Origin: Magnaporthiopsis rhizophila
Taxonomy: Eukaryota; Ascomycota; Sordariomycetes; Magnaporthales; Magnaporthaceae
Assembly (NCBI GenBank): GCA_003049465.1
Contig: PYSS01000055.1
Coordinates: forward strand, 62,001-126,000
Direction of reading: 5' to 3'
DNA length: 64,000 nt
Both the position numbers and the translations under genes were made by a program. Under the pieces are notes generated by a model. That model was not told the DNA's origin and searched no databases. It saw only the letters and a list, made by a program, of their open reading frames with translations. Shown here piece by piece: positions 36,264 to 45,853 of this stretch. The number at the start of each line of letters is the position of its first letter. Position 1 is the first letter of the stretch.

Positions 36264-37681
36264 TGCTTGAGGATGGGGATGAGATCACTCCCGCTCGCTT
36301 GTAGTGTTGATCCGGGGCCCATCGACGTTCAGCGTGTTTGGCCATGTCAGCCGCCGGGAGGATCTGGCCATTCGGAAGACTCCCTCACCGTCTCAGTGTC
36401 TGCGCTTCGTTCATCGCTATTAGTACTTTTTCTTTTCCCTCTACCCCTTGCCCCTGCACCTTGCCTTGGGAGGGTTATCGCCCCGCATCTAGGCACCCTT
36501 CCCTTGGCCCGGAGCCAGCTCCGGCGGGGAACCCCCAAATCCTCGGGCAGCAGCTAGAGCATGTGCTGCTACGGCGCTGGGCGCGGCTGTTGTCCGCCCG
36601 GATGGTGTGTTGAGAAGTAATTAATGGGCGGAGGCGTGGGGGATTGGACGACGGACATGGTGCGGGTGGCTCCAAACACCAAGCGACAGCCGCGGGGGAA
36701 GAACGTTTCTGCGGCGGCTGATCTCTGGCTTCATCCACTAAGTACCTTCGAGGGCATCCCTGGCCTGTTCGGGGGTCTTGTGACGGCAGAGCCATGGGTG
36801 CCGACCCATAGGAGGCAAGCGACGCGAGGGAACGTCGAGCGGTCCGGCGTCGTGGGAATCTTCGGCAGTTGTGATGCTGGATTGCTGGACCCATGTCTTT
36901 GTCTGTCTCTCGAACCGTCTCTTTGCTGAGCCGCTGTCTCCTCTCTTTCTACCTCGAGTGCAAGTGCTGTATTTTCCTCGCGTCGTCCCACTTACCGGCC
37001 CGGGCTGCTTTGCGGGTATCCGGTGGGCGGGTGGCAGGGCCGAAGTTCCGTGAATGAAGCAGGCCCGGAGCGTCGTGTCGACCTTTCCGTCGGTTGGCGG
37101 CCTTTCCATGCTAGAAACATCCTGGGAGCGACGACCGATGAGACCTCGTCCACGGCCCGCCGATGGGCTCATCTTCGCGAGAGTCGAGGCGCATCTACGC
37201 GTCCTGTGTCTGCGTCGTTATCCCCAAGTAGAACGCCTAATTGAAGAAATTGCATACCCTGTAGACAGGGAACAATGTTTGAGACTGCTGCCGCCCCATT
37301 GTAGAGACGATGTTTTTAGGCGCGAAATGATACGCGGGGGCCTCGTTCGGTGCCGGAAGAGTTGAAGCACGGCTGCTTGATCACTCTCTGTAGGCTCGGA
37401 TAGCCATATTGCTGTCGCTGAACCCGGTCGAATTCAGCCGAAAACGGGCCTTCGCAGTGGATTTACCGATCTTCCCCTCCAGGAAGAGTGGGACTGCGAG
37501 AGATGGGAAGGACCTTATATCGTCACCATTTCGTATTCAGACGGGCGACTCGACAAAATCCCTCGTTGGAGTTGCCGTCCCGTCTTGCTTGCTACAGACC
37601 TCACGGACGCGAGCCAATTGTAAAACGGTTTACCCCTCAGGATAAAGCTTTGGCGGTGACAGGCATCAGGCATCTAAAACC

Positions 37682-38693
37682 ATGGCAGACACAAGCTTCA
37701 AGACGTGGACGGTCACGGAGCCGTACGTCGACCTCCACTGCGCTCTCGGCGAGGGGCCTTACTACGAGAAGGAGACCAACAGCGTTCGGTTCCTGGACAT
37801 CAAGAAGAACCGGCTGCACTCGGTCTCGCTCGACAAGGGACCCGCGTCGGTGCAGACGACCGAGCTAGACGTCCCCATCGGCGTCACGGCCGACATCGAG
37901 GGCGTCAGCCCGGCCGAGAAGATCCTCGTCGGTCTCAAGTATGGCATGGCCACGCTGGACCGCGCCACGGGCAAGTACGAGTACCTCGCCAAGTTCGCCG
38001 ACGGCGACGCAGACGACAAGCGCCTCAGGGGAAACGACGGCGCCGTAGACCCACACGGCCGCTTCTGGATCGGCACCATGAACGACTTTTACCTGAACGG
38101 GGTCTGGCCCGAGGGTATGTGTTTCCTGCTCCTCTCATCTACACCTGCTGTATCTGTCTGTACCCATAGCTAACGAAAGGTCGCACCTATTCCACCCCAA
38201 AAAAGGCTTCCTCGTCCGCTTCGACGGGTGCAAGGCCAAGGAAAAGGTCCTGAGCGACCTGACCATCCCCAACTCGGTGGGCTGGTCCCCCGACGGCAAG
38301 ACCATGTACTTCACCCACACCACGGCCGGCACCATCCTGGCCTGGGACTACTCGCCCGCCGACGGCTCGCTGTCCAACCAGCGCGTACTGTACAAGCACG
38401 AAGGGCCCGGCAGTCCCGACGGCTTCCGTGTCGACGTCGATGGCAACATCTGGCACGCCTTCTGGGGCGGGGCCCACGTCCTCCGCATCTCGCCCCAAGG
38501 GAAGGTCACGGGCGAGGTCAAGCTGCCGACCAACAATGTCACCTGCCCAGAGTTTGTGGGCACCGAGCTCTTCATCACCACCGCTAGCGACGACGACGGG
38601 CCGGAAGAGAGCAAGAAGTATGCGGGCGGCCTCTTTAGGGTAGACGTGGGAGTTGCTGGTGTGCCTCCGTACAAGTTCAAGATGGATCTTTGA
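37682..38693 (+). CDS. SMP-30/gluconolactonase/regucalcin-like lactonase, 306 aa
   Basis: Two exons, 37682..38114 and 38206..38693. The intron begins GTATGT, contains CTAAC, and ends AAAAAG. The joined protein is a six-bladed beta-propeller of the SMP-30/gluconolactonase/LRE family, which hydrolyses sugar lactones with a divalent metal. The expected metal ligands are visible: Glu24 in CALGEGPYY, Asn167 in IPNSVGWSPDGK and Asp216 in GSPDGFRVDVDG; RGNDGAVDPHGRFWIG (Asn118) is the substrate-side motif. The length of about 300 aa is the normal family length. There is no signal peptide, so it is likely cytosolic. It converges on the methyltransferase gene with 304 bp between stops. The precise lactone substrate cannot be told from sequence. 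Confidence 0.93.
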
Positions 38694-38997
38694 GAACCCA
38701 TGGTGTATTGGCGCGTCTTTCTACTTTCTGACCGTCAAAAGGGGCTCGAGGTGGGTAGACTCAGCATGTAATCTATGTACTGGGCCGTATATGCAAAACT
38801 GTAGCTTCCCCTGGGCCACATGTACGAAGCATTAGCTTCTCCTGTCTGCTGACGGCTGCTCATCTCCCCATTTCCACGCTTCACTCCCTTGAACGCGATG
38901 CGTAGCTCTTGACTGCCAACAGTCCCTTGCCACGTATAACGCCCTCTATCCAATGGCTAGCTCTTGATCTCCAACTGCCCCATTGCTATACTTCTCT
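38694..38997. other. Convergent 3' flanks of SMP-30-like and methyltransferase genes
   Basis: 304 bp between two converging stop codons. It probably contains both 3' UTRs. It includes two of the three imperfect repeat copies described separately (38890-39045). Confidence 0.6.
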
Positions 38998-39045
38998 CTA
39001 CCGCAGTGCGTAGCTCTTGACTTGTAATAGTCCCTTGGGCATCCC
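38890..39045. repeat. Three imperfect tandem copies spanning the methyltransferase stop codon
   Basis: The core TAGCTCTTGA occurs at 38903, 38958 and 39011, spaced 55 and 53 bases apart, each followed by related sequence (for example AACAGTCCCTTG and AATAGTCCCTTG). The rightmost copy encodes the C-terminal residues of the methyltransferase on the minus strand. The other two lie past its stop codon. Confidence 0.75.
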
Positions 39046-39877
39046 GCGTTGGATCTCGGTTCTCACCACTCGCAGTCCAGCAGCCTCAAACAGCGCCAGA
39101 AACTTGCCATCGCGCCTATTTTAAGATCGAGCGTCCTGTTAAATTGTGCTTGCCCTGACCACTTTACTCACGTAGCAAGGTTGACCATCGACACCAAAGC
39201 GTGACCTACCGCGTGACACAGCTGTCCAACTGGTCAAATATGTCGTTCTCGCCAGAGCTCAGGTTCTCCTTGACCACAACGAACCCCGTACCGGGCGTCA
39301 GGGACGTCTTGCATCTCTTCAGGAACCGGATGACTTCGGCGTCGGTCAGATGGCCCAGACACCACTGCGTCCAGACCAGGTCATATGTGACTCCAGGCTG
39401 GGGCTCCCACTCCTCCAGTCCGATGTTGGACACGCTCCTGACCCCTGCGACTTCCTCAAGGGAGGCCGTGAACTTGGCGATGGGCTCTACCACGTCCACA
39501 TTCTTGGCGATGCCCAGGAGGAGACCCTTGGTGATTCTCCCGATGCTGTCGAGGGGCAGGTAACAGTCAGCGCCGGTCCAGATTCGGCATGACACCCGGA
39601 GCAATAATACAAGAAGACGAGGAACGGCGTTTACCTACCCGGCACCTCCTTCCAGGGCAGACTCGAGCGTCCGCAGCCCCTGCTTTGAGCCAATTCCTAG
39701 CTTGGCCAGGAAATTCTTGGAGCCCTGCAGGTCGACCTTGGAGACGTGGGAATGGCCACCCAACATGCCGTCCAAATCGGCGCTGACGGCCTCCCAGTAT
39801 TGTCTGCCATCGTCTCTGTTGATGAGCGAGTCTGGCGCCTGCACAGGGGCCGAGTTTGTCGGGGTGGTGGTGGTCAT
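38998..39877 (-). CDS. TAE1: Alpha-N-terminal protein methyltransferase (NTM1/Tae1 family), 230 aa
   Basis: Three exons on the minus strand: 39877..39639, 39545..39210 and 39115..38998, with introns starting GTAGGT in both cases. The first junction rebuilds the SAM-binding motif GAGIGRIT (about residues 78-85), followed by VDVVEP. The family signature DLVWTQWCLGHLTD is intact, and the second junction rebuilds LDSCVTRRDGKF, continuing to the expected end TEIQRGMPKG...VKSYALR. The N-terminus has YWEAVSADLDGMLGG, also typical. The enzyme methylates the alpha-amino group of proteins starting (M)X-P-K, notably ribosomal proteins, using S-adenosylmethionine. Size matches the family (about 230 aa). 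Without the third exon the protein would stop at 39206 and lack the conserved C-terminal strand, so the three-exon model is preferred. Confidence 0.93.
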
Positions 39878-40574
39878 TGGGGATGGAGAGATTTGGGGTT
39901 TTTTTTTTCCCTCCTCTGTTTCAGGCGGTGAAAAACGGGGAAGGAATTAGATGTCCGTGTGAACGAGCAGGTGGTGATGACGGATTTGACGGTGGAATAT
40001 TCTTTGCTGCTGCACTGGTGAAAACCAGAGCGCGATATCCAGTGTGGTGTGAGGCCCAAGTATCAAAGTGTGATATTGCGGTTCTCGGTGGGAGTTGGCA
40101 TTTCTTAATTTGGCATGCGCGAAGCGTGGTCTGCTCCTGCCTTGTGCGAACGTCTTTCCCACCACACGCGTGTTTTAACGTGCCCTACGCGCAGGCGAAA
40201 AAAGAAAAATTTTCAACAGAGAGTGCGAGCGAGAGACCCAGCCAGCCAAGCCTGCATCTGCCCGGGAAACAAGCCAGCCTTCGCCAACTCTTGAAGCTGT
40301 GAGCCGAATCCTCACCAAACTGGACGCTGCACTCGCCCCACGGTCGCTCGCTGTCCTCTCGCCGCGAGCCTGCCGCCTGCCTGCCTGCCCCACACCAAGT
40401 AAGTCGGTCTTTTTTTTTTTTTTTTTCCTCTTTCGGCTGCCGCCTAAATGGGCACACCGTTAGACTCACATCAGCTTCTCTCCCAGGTCCTTGCCATTCA
40501 CCAGCTTATAGCATCACGCAGTGCGTCTCGACTTCTGACGGTTGCGCTGGAACACCTGTGGTTGTTTGAATTTC

Positions 40575-40980
40575 GCAGGCCTGATATTTCGCTTTTCGAG
40601 CTCGCCAATGCTGCCTGTGCCTGGCTTGGCATCGACTTTCCCTTCTCGAACTTACGCCAGCTATCGACGCGCTGGTCCCTGGCATCCCAGTCCTGCTCGT
40701 GTTGCCTCTTGCGCTTGCGCTCCTCGAGCTCCGCCTCCTTAAGCCTTGCAAAGCCGGATATCTCAAGCCGGAAATCGTAACTATTCAAGACGGGTATCTC
40801 CCCCTTCAAGCTGGAAACAGCGGCCTCTCAAGTCGGATATCTCAAGCTGGACTTTTGGTCTCCTGAGCCGGATATCTCACTTCTCGCTGAAGAGCCCAAG
40901 CCGGATATATCACTCCTCAAGCCCGACATATAACCCCTCAAGCCCGATATCTCGCTTCTCAAACAGACATCTCAACCTCA
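40575..40980. repeat. Degenerate about 20-bp repeat field built on GCCGGATATCTC
   Basis: About ten diverged copies of a unit resembling CAAGCCGGATATCTC. Exact GATATCTC occurs four times between 40754 and 40955, and variants such as GATATATC, GGTATCTC, GACATCTC and GATATTTC fill the gaps at roughly 20-30-base spacing. One variant copy (GATATTTCGCTTTTCGAG, near 40580) lies on the far side of the DNAJC8-like fragment, so the fragment sits inside the field. The field ends about ten bases before the ATG at 40990 and is probably part of that gene's leader or promoter. Confidence 0.75.
40633..40746 (-). pseudogene. Fragment of a DNAJC8/Spf31-like gene (C-terminal part only)
   Basis: On the minus strand about 38 codons read RLKEAELEERKRKRQHEQ then DWDARDQRVDSWRKFEKGKS. 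This closely resembles the C-terminal tail of the spliceosome-associated J-domain protein DNAJC8/Spf31 of fungi (the R-V-D-S-W-R-x-F motif). On both sides the similarity stops abruptly and GATATCTC-type repeat sequence takes over. The J domain and the rest of the protein are absent, so this is a captured gene fragment rather than a gene. The match is by recognition of the motif; no database comparison was run. Confidence 0.6.
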
Positions 40981-40989
40981 TCAGTCACC

Positions 40990-43402
40990 ATGTCACCCTC
41001 TGATGATAATCTGACAACTCAAAACCGCGACGGTGGCGATTCCGACTCTCACTTCGGTTGCCCAGCTGAAGATGCTGCTATCTCTGATGGCTCGCTTTTT
41101 GGTGATGGAGATCCTGGCGATGATCAGGAGTCCCTCAACATGGATACCACGTCGCCCGCAGTCCACCCCACGCTGACAACGACGACGACGACGAGCGCCG
41201 CTCTATCCGTCTTGACCTTTCCTTCACCACCTGCTCATACCCAGACATCGCAGCCAGCGCAGAAGCCGCCGATGCTGACACTGCCAATGCCGACTCCTCT
41301 ACCCTCCATGGGTGATCTCGGTCTTCCTCCCGTCCTGACAGCGGGAGCGTCCATAGGTTCAGAGCCGCACCTTGCCCTCCCAGCACTATCACCTGGAGGC
41401 GCGCCTGCTCCAGAACAACCTGACGTTAGTACCCAAGACGTACTTCAATTTGACGACCACGGCCATTTTGGCGTGGATGAGCAGGAAACGGCATGGCTGT
41501 TGGAAGCCGAGCTCGACAAGGACGGGCTTGGCTTCCACCGTGAAGCCCAAGTTGACTTTGCAACGTCAGAATCAGGACCCGGCCGTGATGATCAAGCATA
41601 TCCGGACGATATCGACGACCCCCTGAGCTGGGAGTCCCTCCCCCTTGCACCCACGGACCCCATCGTCGACTCCGATTTGCAGCACGATGCCAGCCTCGAT
41701 GTCGACCTTGACTGGGCCGTTCCCTCTCCCGATCCCGCCTCTGCTCCCACTGTCGAGTTTCCGGACTTCGATTTCGAGATTGGCCCTGATAGCGCGTCAA
41801 ATGCCCCTGACCCTGGATGGATACCGGGCGCCACCTACGAGCCCGGGGTGTCGGCGAGAAGATACATGTTCCCGCCAGCGCCGCCTGAGCCTCCCCGACG
41901 GGTAGATGGGCCTGACGCCGACCCGGGAGTGCTGGTCCACTTTTTCAAGATCAGTATGTCATTTTCGCTATTTTCTTCATTCCTTCCTCCACAGCTGACT
42001 GGTTGTTGTTTCTTTTTTTCTTGTTTTCGCCCCGCCTTGCTTTCCAAAAAAAAAAAAAAAAAATTCCAGGCCCGCTTACTAATTTATGCTATAGCTTCAA
42101 AAATCCCGACTGCGGATGTTCATACCGACCTGCAACTGGGCGGGCCTTCTATAGAGGCTCTGAGTCTTGATCTCGGCGCGTTCCTGGAACTCCCGGGCAT
42201 GGATGCCCGGGAGGAAGAGTTTACCAAGTGCCGGGACATGCGCGCCAAGAGGTACCTGTTGATCCTCCTGATTCTCGACTTCCTTCGGCACGATGGCCAA
42301 GGCGAGAAACACTTTGGAAGGGGCAACCACCCATGCCCTTTGTGGCCCGATGACTCTACCAAGTAAGTGCACATATACCACAAAAGCGATCCGTTCCACT
42401 GCCAAAACAGCTGCGGAGCTGTGGCTAATATTTGCTCTTGTTAGATTGGTCTGCAAGCTTGGCACCTTCGTGGACCGCGAAATCAAGAAGGCCAAGAATA
42501 GAGCCCGCAACCAAGGCAGGAGGGCCATCAAGATCGCCCAAGCTGCCGAAGCCGAAGCCGCCCAAGCCGCCCAAGCCGCCCAGCCCACCCCAGCAGCCCG
42601 ATCCGCCCGAGCCGCCCCAGTAGCCCGATCCGCCCAAGCCCCTTCGGAACTGGTGTTCGAGGAACTGCTCACCCCGGCGGATTTCGAGAAGGGCGGGCGC
42701 TGGGAAAGGAAGCGTGCGGCGAGCGAGGCGGCGAGGCCTCCGTCGAAGCGGCCCACCCCGGCACCTTCACCCACCCCGGCACCTTTGCCCTCTCGGGTCA
42801 GGGAGTCGGCGTTCGGCCAGGCCGCGGCCTTGAGGGTCCTCGGCGCTCCAGGCCACGCCACGGACTTCGAGCGTGGAAACGCCTCGAAGTTCCTGATCGG
42901 GTTGGGTTCGAATCCCAACCAGCCGATCCAGGAGCCGACGCCTCCGGAGGCCCCGGCAACCCCCGCCGCACCCGTGCCCGCCGTCGCCGCCGCCGAGATC
43001 ACCGATCTCGAGCAGCAGCAGCAGCAGCAGCAGGCCGACGGGTACGCTGGTGAGCCCAGGCCCCGCAGGGCCCCTTCCTCCTCCTCCGCCGCCAAGCTGA
43101 TGTTCTCGGTGTGGCTCGTCGACGTCGATTCGGACGCCGAGACGCCCGTGCTCAGTCTTGGCCACGAGGAGGAGGACGGCCTGTGGGAGGACGGCTTCGC
43201 CAGGGTCCACAGCCACTGCGTCGCCCGTCTCGGCCTCGAGCCGGTGGTCGAGGTCCTTACCCCGACCAACGGTCTCGTGGTCGTGAACGACCAGCGAAGC
43301 TGGGACCAGGCCGTCGATGAGGTTCGCCAGCGGCCGATGATGGAGGGCATCGTCAGGGTGCGCCTCTCCGCGAGGACTGGCCGTGGGGCCGATGGCGTGT
43401 GA
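40990..43402 (+). CDS. Uncharacterised acidic protein, 729 aa
   Basis: Three exons, 40990..41953, 42095..42362 and 42445..43402. Intron 1 (GTATGT to GCTATAG, with a CTTACTAAT branch site) and intron 2 (GTAAGT to TTGTTAG, with GGCTAAT) keep the frame. An acceptor at 42069 was considered but leads to a stop. The first 300 residues are acidic and Pro/Ser/Thr-rich, resembling a transactivation-like disordered region. The middle (about residues 322-425) looks folded, with KRYLLILLILDFLRHDGQ and HFGRGNHPCPLWP. Ala/Gln repeats follow near residues 443-457 and polyGln near 600-606. The last 100 residues (from KLMFSVWLVDVDSDAETP to MEGIVRVRLSART) look like a compact alpha/beta domain. I do not recognise the family; a regulatory role is only a guess from composition. 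No signal peptide is present. Confidence 0.78.
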
Positions 43403-44177
43403 TTTTTTTTTTTTTTTTTTTGTAATGAGTGATGACAGCGTCTTGTTTTTTTTTCTTTGTAAGCATGTGTCGGAGTTTTGGTTCTTTTCTTTTTTGTTGG
43501 GTGGGAGCCCTCAGGCATGATGATGGCGTGGCGTTGGGGTGTTTTTTGTGTGCATGTTAGAGATATGCTGCGAGGCATTTGTTGGTTCTCTAATGTATAT
43601 TACTGTAAATTTTTGTCAATAACGAATCTTTCACAAGCACCTTTTCGGACTTGATGCTACTATTTCGGTGCAGGAAACTAGAAATGGTTTCACGAAATAA
43701 TCCCTTGCCATGGCGTGTGCGGCCTTTTATATCTGCATGTCGTGCTGGCTCATAGGCTCACAACGGTAATACCATCGTTGCTTTGCTGGCGAGGCATTCC
43801 TCTGGTTCTTATCAACCAGCTCCGGTTTGGTTGGGTGATGGCGCCGTTGTGGACCTTAAGCACTTTGTTTGACTCGACGTGCACTCGGGAAATATTATCA
43901 CTTTGTTCCGCCCGCTCGACATAATCCGGGTAACATGTGGGGTACCCGAGGACGAGGAACGATCCAAGATCCTTGGGAAAGAGCGCCAAAAAGCATCAGA
44001 GTGTGGTGGGGCGCAAATTTTTGGCGTGTTTCCAGGTGGTGGTGCCTGGGACAAGGGCGTATTAGTGGAGGCATCTCAGCACGGGCATGCCTATTGTGTA
44101 AAAATACGTCACAAGTCGGTGGTGCTTCTTTCTTCTTCCGACAACAACAATCCGTCGACCTCGACGGCCTATGCAAT
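43403..44177. other. Intergenic region before the NFKBIL1-like gene
   Basis: It starts with a T17 run directly after the stop of the 729-aa gene. The remainder is the 3' flank of that gene and the promoter of the next. An AT-rich TTTTATAT lies near 43727. Overlapping short frames on both strands show no motif. Confidence 0.55.
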
Positions 44178-45656
44178 ATGGATGGGGATCGCCCGTCGAG
44201 ACGGGCTCACATCCTATCTTCGATCAATCCCCTTCGCGGACCAGACCGGACCATCTCGTCACATAAGCAAGACCCGCCTCCGTCGCGCGGGCACCAGCAT
44301 CAGGCAGAGCGCACCGACGAAGCCGACAACGGGGGCGACGATGACGATGACGATGACGATGATAACTACGCGCCCGCGGCCCCGGGCAAAAGTCACAGCA
44401 AAGCCGAGCGGCAGCAGGAGTCACCGCAGCCGTCAGACCGAGGCGCCACCGACAGCGCATATTCGAGCGGCAAGCCCACCAAGTTCCGCTTCAAGTCGGA
44501 GAAGCGCAGCCGCAACCGCCGCTACTCGATGGACGACCCGCTGCTGCTCGGCGTGAAGTCGCGCAGCCGCTGTTCGCGCGCCCGCGACAGCGGCGGCGAG
44601 GGCGGTGACGACGCCGAGGGCCGCTCGGGGAGGCGGCAGCAGGATCCAAGCCAGAGCCACCGTCATGGCGGCGACGAGCACCATAGCAGCAGCAGCAGCA
44701 GCCACCACCACAGTCGATCTCGGCGCCACGGGGACGACGACGACCACGATGGAGGTAGGTCGTCCAAGCGGCGGCGTCGGGAGCACAGGGACAAGTCAAG
44801 AAAAAAGAAGAAGAAGAAGAAGAAGAAGAAGACAGAGGAGCAGGGCCAGGAGCAGGAGCCCGAACCCGAGGATCCGTTCGCACCCCCGCCGCTGGACGCG
44901 GACGCGGCGTTCCGCGAGTCCCTCTTCGACGCCATGGCGGACGACGAGGGCGCCGCCTACTGGGAGGGCGTCTACGGGCAGCCCATCCACACCTACGGCC
45001 CTCCCAGCGACGCCCGCGGCGAGCTGGAGCAGATGACGTCGGACGAGTACGCCGACTACGTGCGCCGCAAGATGTGGGAGAAGACGAACCCGGGCCTGGC
45101 CGAGGCGCGAGACCGGCGCGAGCGCGAGCGCGAGCGGCGGGCAAAGGAGGCCGAAGACGACGACGGCGTTTTCGAGGCGCGCCGTCGCCAACGACGCAGG
45201 GAGAAGCGGCTCGCCGAGGAGATGGACCGGTCGCTGCGGCGCGGCCAGGAGCGGAAGCGGCTGTTCGCCTGGACGGGCCGGTGGCGCCGGTACGTCGACG
45301 CCTGGGCTGCCGGCGGGCTTGCCGGCGGAGGGGAGACTCCTTCTTCTCCTGCTGCTGCTGGTGACGCTTGGCCCGTCGAGAGCGGCAAGAGGGCCGACAT
45401 CGCCGAGGCGGCGGTGCGCGAGTTCTTTGCGCGCTGCGCCGACGTTGACGTTGACGGCGGCGACGAGGACGGGGCCAAGGGTGCGCCGGCGGACCCGAGG
45501 TCGCGGCTCAAGGACGAGAGGGTCCGGTGGCACCCGGACAAGGTGCAGCAGCGGCTCGGCGGCAAGGTCGACGAGGCGCTCATGCGCGACGTCACGACCG
45601 TGTTCCAGATCGTGGACAAGCTGTGGACCGAGGCTCGGGCCGCCTCGAGGGCTTGA
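44178..45656 (+). CDS. NFKBIL1-like protein, 492 aa
   Basis: Single exon. The ATG at 44178 is chosen because the frame upstream to 43869 shows no protein-like composition. There is an Asp run after about residue 54 and Arg/Ser/His-rich disorder with His and Ser runs. A Lys run encoded by AAG repeats lies near residues 208-218. Next comes FRESLFDAMADDEGAAYWEG and SDEYADYVRRKMWEKTNP, then a long Arg/Glu helix (about residues 315-370). The C-terminal part, RLKDERVRWHPDKVQQRLGG followed by VTTVFQIVDKLWTEAR, matches the end of NF-kappa-B inhibitor-like protein 1 and its fungal relatives, including the J-domain-like HPD at about residue 451. Animal NFKBIL1 is nuclear and linked to splicing and immune signalling. 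In a fungus, which has no NF-kappa-B, an RNA-processing role is more likely; this is inference. Confidence 0.78.
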   Translation: MDGDRPSRRAHILSSINPLRGPDRTISSHKQDPPPSRGHQHQAERTDEADNGGDDDDDDDDDNYAPAAPGKSHSKAERQQESPQPSDRGATDSAYSSGKPTKFRFKSEKRSRNRRYSMDDPLLLGVKSRSRCSRARDSGGEGGDDAEGRSGRRQQDPSQSHRHGGDEHHSSSSSSHHHSRSRRHGDDDDHDGGRSSKRRRREHRDKSRKKKKKKKKKKTEEQGQEQEPEPEDPFAPPPLDADAAFRESLFDAMADDEGAAYWEGVYGQPIHTYGPPSDARGELEQMTSDEYADYVRRKMWEKTNPGLAEARDRRERERERRAKEAEDDDGVFEARRRQRRREKRLAEEMDRSLRRGQERKRLFAWTGRWRRYVDAWAAGGLAGGGETPSSPAAAGDAWPVESGKRADIAEAAVREFFARCADVDVDGGDEDGAKGAPADPRSRLKDERVRWHPDKVQQRLGGKVDEALMRDVTTVFQIVDKLWTEARAASRA

Positions 45657-45806
45657 CCACCATCGGGGGCTTGGGCACGCCGTCGTTTTGTTCGGGTATG
45701 GATACCGCACGCATGCATTCACACAGTTTTTTTTTCTGGGGGCTCTGGAATTGCGTTGGTTTTTACTATTGGCTTGTCACGGGCGTTGAACGGTTATACC
45801 CAGGGC

Positions 45807-45853
<47 letters not shown>

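Larger units (their letters stand above)
22182..37681. other. Gene-free interval of about 15 kb upstream of the bZIP gene
   Basis: No convincing gene between the bZIP start and the SMP-30-like gene, which diverge from it. Open frames here are short, often lack ATG, run through simple repeats or overlap equally long frames on the other strand, and show no family motif. It contains (GGCA)n at 22774, CA repeats at 29486, GTCC repeats near 29670, a GACAGT repeat near 29970 and a CCCTA repeat near 34962. It also has many T- or A-tracts (24160-24250, 26489-26508, 28588-28620, 30290-30335, 30780-30830, 30920-30972, 33652-33671, 34886-34923, 36229-36260). The part next to the bZIP gene is presumably its promoter and leader. 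The rest could hold long regulatory DNA, non-coding transcripts or decayed transposons, none of which I can identify. Confidence 0.55.
39878..40989. other. Intergenic region between methyltransferase and 729-aa gene
   Basis: The left part is the methyltransferase promoter, with no recognised motif. The right part (about 40575-40980) is a degenerate repeat field that contains an antisense DNAJC8-like gene fragment, both listed separately. Confidence 0.6.

Noticed and set aside
39204..39210. Methyltransferase ending at the in-frame TAG at 39206
   Set aside because: This stop lies inside a GTAGGT donor. Splicing to 39115 restores the conserved C-terminal segment of the family.
42061..42069. Alternative acceptor TTCCAG at 42069 for intron 1 of the 729-aa gene
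   Set aside because: It shifts the frame and reaches a stop after about 33 codons. The acceptor at 42094 with a CTTACTAAT branch site keeps the frame into exon 3.
42898..42922. tRNA T-arm-like sequence TTGGGTTCGAATCCCAA
   Set aside because: It lies inside a well-supported coding exon and no matching acceptor stem, D-arm or anticodon arm occurs about 50 bases upstream.
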